From a virus, in the IMG/VR virus record IMGVR_UViG_3300027771_000009, positions 1 through 64,000 of that record: a stretch of DNA of 64,000 nt; one strand, written 5' to 3'. Below the pieces are notes generated by a model. It was not told where the DNA came from and searched no databases. It saw nothing but the letters and a program-made list of their open reading frames with translations. Within the stretch, counting starts at the first letter, position 1. Every line of letters begins with the position of its first letter. Shown piece by piece: positions 58,904-64,000 of this stretch. The translations under genes were made by a program, and so were the position numbers.

Positions 58904-60172
58904 ATGGTAATAGTTGAATCGCAAAGTGAAGTAAATGAGTTCCTGCAAATGTGGGAAACAACTCCATCTACAATAATTCCGATTTGGAATGATTTGGATA
59001 AGCATCCTATGAATAATGAGTTATCATTTCTATTCATTAGGTTGGGAAATACTGACTTTATCCTTATATACAACCATATTGATGGTAAATCCCAACAAAT
59101 AGACCTTTCAACCTCTACACAACCAAAATGGGTATTGAATAAGAAGGGTTTACTACAAATGGATACCAACATCCAAAACTTATTTGATATATCTACACAT
59201 ACCTTCTTTGAGGAGAGTAAATTATTAGAATTAAAAAACGAAGAGAAGCAATTCATCAACCATTATAGTAGAATGGGTATACGAGATAATTTAGGTAAGA
59301 TAGCACCTTTAATGAAATGGGGTGAACACCTTAAATCATTTGTAGACTCTCTTACATTACCTACTCCAACTCCTTCTTGGATGAATAACGATGTGATTCC
59401 CCTTCTCTCAGATATAGAACGTTTTGGGGTTCGGGTCGATGAGAAAAAATTTATTGATAGATGGCCTCAAGCTACTAAACACTTAAAAGATACAACCCTT
59501 TATACCGAATACAACCCATACACCATTACATCCCGTCCATCCAACCGATACGGAGGTATTAACTTTTCGGCGTTGAACAAAAAGGATGGTACGAGAGATG
59601 TGTTTGTACCAAAAGAGAATAGTATCTTTCTACAAATGGATTATGATGCATATCACCCAAGAATCATTGGTAAGTTGATTGATTACGAATTACCGAAAAC
59701 TTCCGTTCACCAATGGTTGGCAGACCAATATGGAGTTCCATACGATGAATCAAAGGGAATTACCTTTCAATTACTATATGGTGGTATACCTGAGGAGTTT
59801 GATGAAATACCTTATTATAAGGGTGTTAGAGAGTTTATTGAGAAATTATGGAGTAAGAGTAGTGAAGTGGGTTATCTTCAAACACAACATAGGAGAATCC
59901 CTCTGAGTAGTATAGAAGGAGTGAATCCGCAGAAGTTATTTAATTATTTACTACAAGCGACTGAAACTGAGTTGAATATGGGTATAATGAAGAAAGTTGT
60001 TGAGTTTATTAAACAAACAAAAATTGAGCTTACTCTTTATACTTATGATTCATTTTTATTTAGTTATCCATTAGATACTCCTAAAGAAGATGCAAAAAAA
60101 TTAAAAGAAATTATAGAATCCTTTGGATTTCCTATTAAAGCTGATTGGGGAACCGATTATGGAAAACTTTAA
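58904..60172 (+). CDS. Short family-A DNA polymerase, thumb nearly absent
   Basis: A 422-residue protein. Palm/finger motifs are in order. FGVRVDEKKF (about 169-178) is the LxxIExxGVxVD entry. TITSRPSNRYGGINFSAL (about 206-223) corresponds to TGRLSS--PNLQ. Motif A is at D246 (MDYDAYHPRI). Motif B is at K284/F288/Y292/G293, with normal K+4/F+4 spacing but Tyr280 in place of the usual Arg. Motif C is YTYDSFLF with catalytic Asp382, Ser instead of Glu next to it. Only about 30 residues separate the first two motifs; E. coli Pol I has about 140, which form the thumb. The first 165 residues occupy the exonuclease position but show no DxE motif. It has its own host-type promoter. Active as a polymerase or not, it is not a fragment. 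Confidence 0.75.
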   Translation: MVIVESQSEVNEFLQMWETTPSTIIPIWNDLDKHPMNNELSFLFIRLGNTDFILIYNHIDGKSQQIDLSTSTQPKWVLNKKGLLQMDTNIQNLFDISTHTFFEESKLLELKNEEKQFINHYSRMGIRDNLGKIAPLMKWGEHLKSFVDSLTLPTPTPSWMNNDVIPLLSDIERFGVRVDEKKFIDRWPQATKHLKDTTLYTEYNPYTITSRPSNRYGGINFSALNKKDGTRDVFVPKENSIFLQMDYDAYHPRIIGKLIDYELPKTSVHQWLADQYGVPYDESKGITFQLLYGGIPEEFDEIPYYKGVREFIEKLWSKSSEVGYLQTQHRRIPLSSIEGVNPQKLFNYLLQATETELNMGIMKKVVEFIKQTKIELTLYTYDSFLFSYPLDTPKEDAKKLKEIIESFGFPIKADWGTDYGKL

Positions 60173-60180
60173 TATTTATA
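60172..60180 (+). promoter_or_regulatory. Putative late promoter box
   Basis: ATATTTATA overlaps the last base of the polymerase stop codon and lies 27 nt before the next ATG. It switches from the replication-type gene back to a late-type unit. Confidence 0.55.
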
Positions 60181-60207
60181 AGATATAGGGATTGAAAACA
60201 CCACATT

Positions 60208-62361
60208 ATGAATAAAAATGAATTTATTGACGAGTTATTATCAGAGTTATCTTATCGTTCAGATGAGGGATATCCTATATTAACTAAGTCTACGCATATA
60301 ACTCTAATATCTGAAATATTGGATGAATGGGATATGAGTGGAATAAAAAATATACTAATTGAGAATCTTATTGAAGCTGATAAAAATCCAGATGATGATA
60401 AATATTCAGGTATTGGTGGTAATCCTTCTAGATATGTAAAAAAATCCGATTACGCAAAGTGGCAACAAAACCCAGACGAATTTACAGGTGATAAATTTGA
60501 TAAATCTGATAATGGTAAGTATTCGCAAGTAGAAGATGATGGTACTAAGCAAGAACCTGAAGTAGAAAAAAAATCAACTACATATGATGCATCAACTCCA
60601 GATGGACTAGCTTATATAAAATCATTAGGACCAAACGATGCTGCATATAAAGCGGCAGTTAAGGCTGGTCATATAACGGATGATGGTGAAGAAGTTAAAA
60701 CATCAAAAGTTATAAAATCTCCAAACGTAACAGATAAGGTTTATGGTAAGGTAGGTGAAGGCGATACTGATGTGAAGAACAATATGTTCAAATATGGGTT
60801 CAAAGGATACCTAAAAGGAACAGGTTCAAAACCAGCTCCGGGTTCCGCAGGTTCAGCATTTAATGAGATAGCATCAGGTGAGGGGGTTCATATGATAGAT
60901 GAAAATCCAAATATAACTGAAGAGGAATTAGCTCGTAAGATGTATGAAGAATACAAAGAAACTAAATTAGGTAAAGAGCAAAGTAAATCATCTGGTGTTG
61001 GTAAAATACCAAAGGATATCAAAAATGCTAAGTTATGGTCTAAGTGTGTAATATCAGCTCGTTCAGCTAGAACAAAATACAACACAACTCAACAAAGAGT
61101 TAAAAATCTTCAAAAAGATGGTAAATTCGGTACTATTGATAAGATAAACACTTACTATGGAGCAGCCGAATCCATAGACGCACAAGTTTTAGCTATCAAT
61201 GATTCTAACAAAGTTATTTTACCAAATGGTACTGAAGTATCTAAAGAAGATGCTATTAAGTTTGTTAAAGCTGGTGGTGGTGGAATCAATCCATCTGATA
61301 CTGCTACATTTGTAAACGATAAAAGTGGTAACTTGTTGATTCAATTTCATTCTGATAAAACATCAACTTCTGATATTCAAGACAACTCTACGTTAGCTCA
61401 AGAAGGAGAAAATTATAAAAACTCTATTGATAATAGTAACTTATCTGATGAAGATAAGGTGGAATCTAAATCTATTGTAGATGGGTATTCAACTAAAATG
61501 GTAGCTATCGAAGAAAACTATAACAAACAAGCAGCTATTATTGCTGGTAGATTATCTGAATTACCAGTAGATACCCAAGTAGACATTATAGAAAAGGATA
61601 CCCAAACCCTAAAACAAAACATTGAGGTAGCTATATTTGGTAAGGATGGTAGCCCTAAAAAACAATTTAAGAAATATCTACCTGTTGATTCTACTACAAC
61701 TTCGTTATCAATGCAGGAAAAATACGAAGCTATTCGTAGGCTGGTTGCCGATGGTAATGGTAAAACAAATGAAGTTAAGGTAATAACAAAAGTAGGACTT
61801 ATTTTACAATCAAAAGATTCATCCATTGAAGGTATTGATGTAAAAAAACTTATATCTGATGAAAGAGCAGAAGTTGTAAATTTACAAAGAGAAAGAGTTG
61901 ATGTACTTAATAAAAAATCGGTAGATGTAGATGGTGTCCCAGTACCATTGGGTAGATTAATGGAAGCTGAAGAAACAATTAGAGGATTTCATTTATCACT
62001 TATGGATTATCCACCTAAGAAATATGAAAGTGGAAATCCATCATCTATGGTTGGTTCATCATTGGATGTAAATATGGGTGGTGCTACAGTTAATGGTGAA
62101 GTACTTAGGGGGTGTATTGGTGTAAATAGTACAACTGAATTTAAACAAAAGTTTAGATTAAAGGAGTCTGAAGAATTAGTTAAAGATGATGAGGGTAATG
62201 TAACTGGAAAAACTGTATTTGTTTACGCTATTGATTCCGATGGAAAAGAAATTGAAATTGGTAAAAAAAGTTATCGTTCAAAAGCTGGTGCAACTGGAAA
62301 AACAAATAACACATTCCAATATAGTAAAGGAATGCAAGATTGTTTTAAATCCAAATCTTAA
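60208..62361 (+). CDS. Large unknown protein, late-type promoter
   Basis: A 717-residue acidic, hydrophilic protein that I do not recognise. The first 55 residues are helical (NEFIDELLSELSYRSDEGYP). Residues 60-130 are low-complexity and charged (NPDDDKYSGIGGNPSRYVKK). The middle is Lys/Glu/Asp-rich with helical stretches. One segment (about 368-386, NDKSGNLLIQFHSDKTSTSD) is a hydrophobic strand followed by polar residues, as in some nuclease or fold cores, but no catalytic set is clear. The C-terminus has GSSLDVNMGGATVNGEVLRG and a final NTFQYSKGMQDCFKSKS. The late-type box and the size suggest an abundant virion or internal protein, or an injected host-modifying protein. This is inference. 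Confidence 0.7.
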   Translation: MNKNEFIDELLSELSYRSDEGYPILTKSTHITLISEILDEWDMSGIKNILIENLIEADKNPDDDKYSGIGGNPSRYVKKSDYAKWQQNPDEFTGDKFDKSDNGKYSQVEDDGTKQEPEVEKKSTTYDASTPDGLAYIKSLGPNDAAYKAAVKAGHITDDGEEVKTSKVIKSPNVTDKVYGKVGEGDTDVKNNMFKYGFKGYLKGTGSKPAPGSAGSAFNEIASGEGVHMIDENPNITEEELARKMYEEYKETKLGKEQSKSSGVGKIPKDIKNAKLWSKCVISARSARTKYNTTQQRVKNLQKDGKFGTIDKINTYYGAAESIDAQVLAINDSNKVILPNGTEVSKEDAIKFVKAGGGGINPSDTATFVNDKSGNLLIQFHSDKTSTSDIQDNSTLAQEGENYKNSIDNSNLSDEDKVESKSIVDGYSTKMVAIEENYNKQAAIIAGRLSELPVDTQVDIIEKDTQTLKQNIEVAIFGKDGSPKKQFKKYLPVDSTTTSLSMQEKYEAIRRLVADGNGKTNEVKVITKVGLILQSKDSSIEGIDVKKLISDERAEVVNLQRERVDVLNKKSVDVDGVPVPLGRLMEAEETIRGFHLSLMDYPPKKYESGNPSSMVGSSLDVNMGGATVNGEVLRGCIGVNSTTEFKQKFRLKESEELVKDDEGNVTGKTVFVYAIDSDGKEIEIGKKSYRSKAGATGKTNNTFQYSKGMQDCFKSKS

Positions 62362-62403
62362 AAAATAATTATACCTATAAAACATCCCTTTGTGTAAGTA
62401 GTT

Positions 62404-62413
62404 TATATTTATA
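62404..62413 (+). promoter_or_regulatory. Putative late promoter box
   Basis: TATATTTATA lies 37 nt before the ATG at 62451. It lies between inverted arms CCTTTGT (62387-62393) and ACAAAGG (62418-62424). Confidence 0.5.
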
Positions 62414-62450
62414 TTCAACAAAGGAATTCTCATTATAGAGAAATATAAAT

Positions 62451-62852
62451 ATGAAAACACAATTACTGTGTACATTTACAACAAAGGCTGAGTTACAGAA
62501 GGTTCTACAAGATATTAGAGAGACTTATGTAATCGTATATAACTACATCTACATCTTGCAAAACAAAGCAGATTTAGATGAATTATACATTACATATAAT
62601 ATCAATACTGAATATAGACCAACCCAACCATTGAGAGATACGATATTGATTCATCGTAAAAAAGAATCAAACTCACTATATACAATTAATGCTTTAAATC
62701 AACTTGTAAGAGAGGAGAATGGTGGAGTATTGGATAAATCCTTTATCATTGATTGGCAGAAATTTAGAAACTCAATAATACTTACAAATACAGAGGGTAC
62801 TAAGAAAATCCAAACTCGTATCTTTGAGGTTATAGAATTTAATCAAAAATAA
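62451..62852 (+). CDS. Unknown small protein
   Basis: A 133-residue protein with an alternating strand/helix pattern (LLCTFTTKAELQKVLQDIRE, then YVIVYNYIYILQNKADLDEL). It has a basic middle (LIHRKKESNSLYTINALNQL) and a C-terminal IDWQKFRNSIILTNTEGTKK. No known motif. The first half has the look of a small alpha/beta fold of the ferredoxin type. It starts the unit that also carries the probable cell-wall enzyme 11 nt downstream, behind a late-type box. Function unknown. Confidence 0.75.
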   Translation: MKTQLLCTFTTKAELQKVLQDIRETYVIVYNYIYILQNKADLDELYITYNINTEYRPTQPLRDTILIHRKKESNSLYTINALNQLVREENGGVLDKSFIIDWQKFRNSIILTNTEGTKKIQTRIFEVIEFNQK

Positions 62853-62863
62853 CAGAGTAACAA

Positions 62864-63475
62864 ATGGCAAAATTTACAAGAGAACAAATCGAAGAAACAT
62901 TAAAAGGTAAAGGTTATAAGTACTTTACAAATGATAAGGGGTATGATGTTAACATTGTTGGTATTAGAAATTCCGATACACATGGTGAGGTAACAAATAA
63001 GTTTGATGATACTTTAACAATATCATATAAGGATTCAGATGGTAAGTGGATTTATAATGAATATAAAGCAACAACTGACCCTGGTTCACATTGGGAAAAG
63101 AACTTATTGAACAAAGATGGTGTTGCAATTCTAAAACCAGGTCAATATAGAGGTTCACATAAAATTGGATTACACCAAGGTAAGTATGAAGCACTAAGAC
63201 AACAAAAGCCCGTTAAAGTTTATAGAGATAAAAACAAAGATGGTAAGTATGATATGATTGAAGAGAATGTACAAGAGGGTATATTTGGAATCAACATTCA
63301 TAAAGCTGGTAAGTTTGAAAATGGTTCAACTCAAATTGATAAATGGTCTGCTGGTTGTCAAGTATTTTCTAAACAATCCGATTTCTATGAATTTATGGAA
63401 ATATGTAATAAGGCTAAAGATGTATGGGGAAACTCTTTCACATACACATTAATAGAATCTACCGATATCGTATAG
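62864..63475 (+). CDS. Probable cell-wall-active enzyme (L,D-transpeptidase-like His/Cys motif)
   Basis: A 203-residue protein. The second half has GINIHKAGKFENGSTQIDKW followed by SAGCQVF. That gives H146, S162 and C165 in the H-(15)-SxGCQ arrangement of YkuD/L,D-transpeptidase-type catalytic centres. I also recall ATTDPGxxW, AILKPGQYRGSHKIGLHQGKY and VYRDKNKDGKYD from phage lysis-type proteins with this fold, so this family may cleave or rearrange peptidoglycan cross-links. There is no signal peptide; export would need a holin or injection. It ends a late-type unit, followed by a terminator, a typical position for a lysis gene. No holin was recognised next to it. Confidence 0.65.
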   Translation: MAKFTREQIEETLKGKGYKYFTNDKGYDVNIVGIRNSDTHGEVTNKFDDTLTISYKDSDGKWIYNEYKATTDPGSHWEKNLLNKDGVAILKPGQYRGSHKIGLHQGKYEALRQQKPVKVYRDKNKDGKYDMIEENVQEGIFGINIHKAGKFENGSTQIDKWSAGCQVFSKQSDFYEFMEICNKAKDVWGNSFTYTLIESTDIV

Positions 63476-63500
63476 ATACATAAAAACAAAACAAATTTAA

Positions 63501-63530
63501 AAAGGGGGAAAGAAATTTCCCTCTTTTGTT
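63501..63530 (+). terminator. Intrinsic terminator after the lysis-type gene
   Basis: AAAGGGGGAAA (63501-63511) pairs with TTTCCCTCTTT (63516-63526), one G-T pair included, with a GAAA loop. A T-rich stretch TTTTGTTGTTT follows. Confidence 0.7.
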
Positions 63531-63559
63531 GTTTATACCAATTATTTTTTGTATATTTG
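63525..63559 (+). promoter_or_regulatory. Bacteroidota-type promoter, tandem copy 1
   Basis: TTG (63529-63531), 20-nt spacer with CCAATTATTTTT, TATATTTG (63552-63559). The downstream ATG at 63568 is followed by a TAG stop codon. Confidence 0.65.
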
Positions 63560-63618
63560 TTTAACAAATGTAGAAAGATACACATTACACGTCTATTATT
63601 AAAAAACTTTCAAAAACA

Positions 63619-63650
63619 TTTGGTAGTATCAATTATTTTTCGTATATTTG
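63619..63650 (+). promoter_or_regulatory. Bacteroidota-type promoter, tandem copy 2
   Basis: TTTG (63619-63622), 20-nt spacer, TATATTTG (63643-63650). The ATG of the 15-codon ORF follows 9 nt later. Confidence 0.7.
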
Positions 63651-63658
63651 TTTAACAA

Positions 63659-63706
63659 ATGGAGAAAGATACCAAAATACTGCCACTCAAAAAGTTTTTC
63701 AAATAA
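63659..63706 (+). CDS. Possible 15-aa micropeptide
   Basis: ATG to TAA encodes MEKDTKILPLKKFFK. It is speculative and is listed because the next repeat encodes a related peptide (63770-63835: KDTKIKPLNK at its end) with mainly synonymous differences (GAT/GAC, CTC/TTA). The first repeat has the same KDT frame but ATG-TAG. These could be micropeptides, leader peptides, or remains of a duplicated gene start. No function is known. Confidence 0.3.
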   Translation: MEKDTKILPLKKFFK

Positions 63707-63708
63707 TG

Positions 63709-63740
63709 TTTGGTAGTATCAATTATTTTTCGTATATTTG
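63709..63740 (+). promoter_or_regulatory. Bacteroidota-type promoter, tandem copy 3
   Basis: TTTG (63709-63712), 20-nt spacer, TATATTTG (63733-63740), 114 nt before the gp32 start. Confidence 0.7.
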
Positions 63741-63769
63741 TGAAACAAACCATCAGGAAGTACCTTAAA

Positions 63770-63835
63770 ATGAGGTTTCTTGATATTTATATGTGGTGTA
63801 GGAAAGACACCAAAATAAAACCATTAAATAAATAA
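63770..63835 (+). CDS. Possible 21-aa micropeptide
   Basis: ATG to TAA with a C-terminal CRKDTKIKPLNK that resembles the micropeptide at 63659. The late-type box at 63783 lies inside it. Speculative. Confidence 0.25.
   Translation: MRFLDIYMWCRKDTKIKPLNK
63783..63791 (+). promoter_or_regulatory. Putative late promoter box of gp32
   Basis: ATATTTATA lies 63 nt before the gp32 start, so gp32 carries both promoter classes. A small hairpin, GGTGT-aggaaag-ACACC (63795-63811), follows in the leader. Confidence 0.45.
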
Positions 63836-63854
63836 ACACTTAAATTTTTAAAAC

Positions 63855-64000
63855 ATGGGACTAGATTTATCCGCAATCAGAGGTAGACTGAACAAACTAC
63901 AAAACACTGGAAACTCAAAGAGTAATCTTTGGAAACCATCACCTGGTAAACATCAAGTACGTATCGTACCTTACCTATTTAACAAAGAGAATCCTTTCAT
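63855..64000 (+). CDS. 32: Single-stranded DNA-binding protein, T4 gp32-like (3' end outside window)
   Basis: Only the first 48 residues are visible. They match the start of gp32-type proteins: MGLDLSAIRGRLNKLQN (an N-terminal helical segment, which in T4 drives cooperative binding through the LAST-type motif) and then LWKPSPGKHQVRIVPYLFN (entry of the OB-fold core with W-P--G-h-VR-(I/V)P). gp32 covers single-stranded DNA and supports the polymerase and recombination. The leader has four promoter-like elements and a small hairpin; T4 gene 32 is likewise under several promoters and is controlled at its leader. The sequence continues beyond the window. Confidence 0.85.
   Translation, partial: MGLDLSAIRGRLNKLQNTGNSKSNLWKPSPGKHQVRIVPYLFNKENPF

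Larger units (their letters stand above)
63531..63835 (+). repeat. Three tandem promoter-plus-short-ORF repeats
   Basis: Units of about 90 bp (TATATTTG boxes at 63552, 63643 and 63733) share the promoter core and a downstream KDT-type short reading frame. Together with the terminator and the late box at 63783 they fill the 379-nt region between the lysis-type gene and gp32. Nothing else is visible there. Confidence 0.7.

Noticed and set aside
1-64000. tRNA or rRNA genes, insertion sequences, introns, homing endonucleases
   Set aside because: No cloverleaf-like segment, transposase, HNH or GIY-YIG motif was recognised; the intergenic gaps are short and accounted for.

Overview
The window is 64 kb of AT-rich double-stranded DNA phage genome. 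Every gene I can support is on the + strand. The morphogenesis genes are those of a contractile-tailed, T4-like myovirus: neck proteins gp13, gp14 and gp15, sheath gp18, tube gp19, a gp26-like protein, a tape measure, LysM/gp53-like and other baseplate proteins, and gp32. Five copies of a TTTG / TATATTTG promoter match the -33/-7 elements of Bacteroidota. This points to a Bacteroidota (possibly flavobacterial, possibly marine) host. The host assignment is inference. Portal, terminase and capsid genes are not in the window.

Layout. 1-757: 3' end of a fibre-type gene. 950-4376: neck operon (gp13, gp14, gp15, two unknown genes) with TAATG/ATGA overlaps that lead directly into the first giant gene. 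4376-46365: fibre region with three giant proteins of 5098, 3921 and 3971 aa (about 39 kb, 61% of the window). Between them lie small beta-proteins, a PKD/leucine-rich-type adhesin and a tail-fibre assembly chaperone. 46472-49279: sheath and tube, ending in a strong terminator. 49387-50338: gp26-like gene with a probable programmed frameshift into an ATG-less second frame. 50390-57868: tape measure and baseplate/hub genes. 57920-60172: glycosyltransferase and an unusually short family-A DNA polymerase, each behind a Bacteroidota-type promoter. 60208-63475: two unknown proteins and a probable cell-wall-active enzyme. 63476-63854: three tandem promoter repeats. 63855-64000: start of the single-stranded DNA-binding protein gene.

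How it works together. A recurring box, TATATTTATA, lies 18-63 nt upstream of the structural transcription units and is probably the phage late promoter. The extended Bacteroidota-type promoter precedes the replication-type and modification genes. gp32 has both kinds. The giant fibres are built from reused modules: collagen-like Gly-X-X tracts without proline, SGS-rich beta repeats, Cys-containing arrays with distinct first and last repeats, cupredoxin-like domains with and without copper ligands, and a C-terminal S74 self-cleaving chaperone. They probably form the adsorption apparatus.

Most notable: (1) the frameshift at the tail-assembly-chaperone position; (2) the family-A polymerase with almost no thumb; (3) two cupredoxin domains with complete type-1 copper ligand sets in a tail fibre, plus a paralogue that lost all four; (4) tandem promoter/micropeptide repeats before gp32; (5) a 217-bp, one-mismatch duplication inside a fibre gene.
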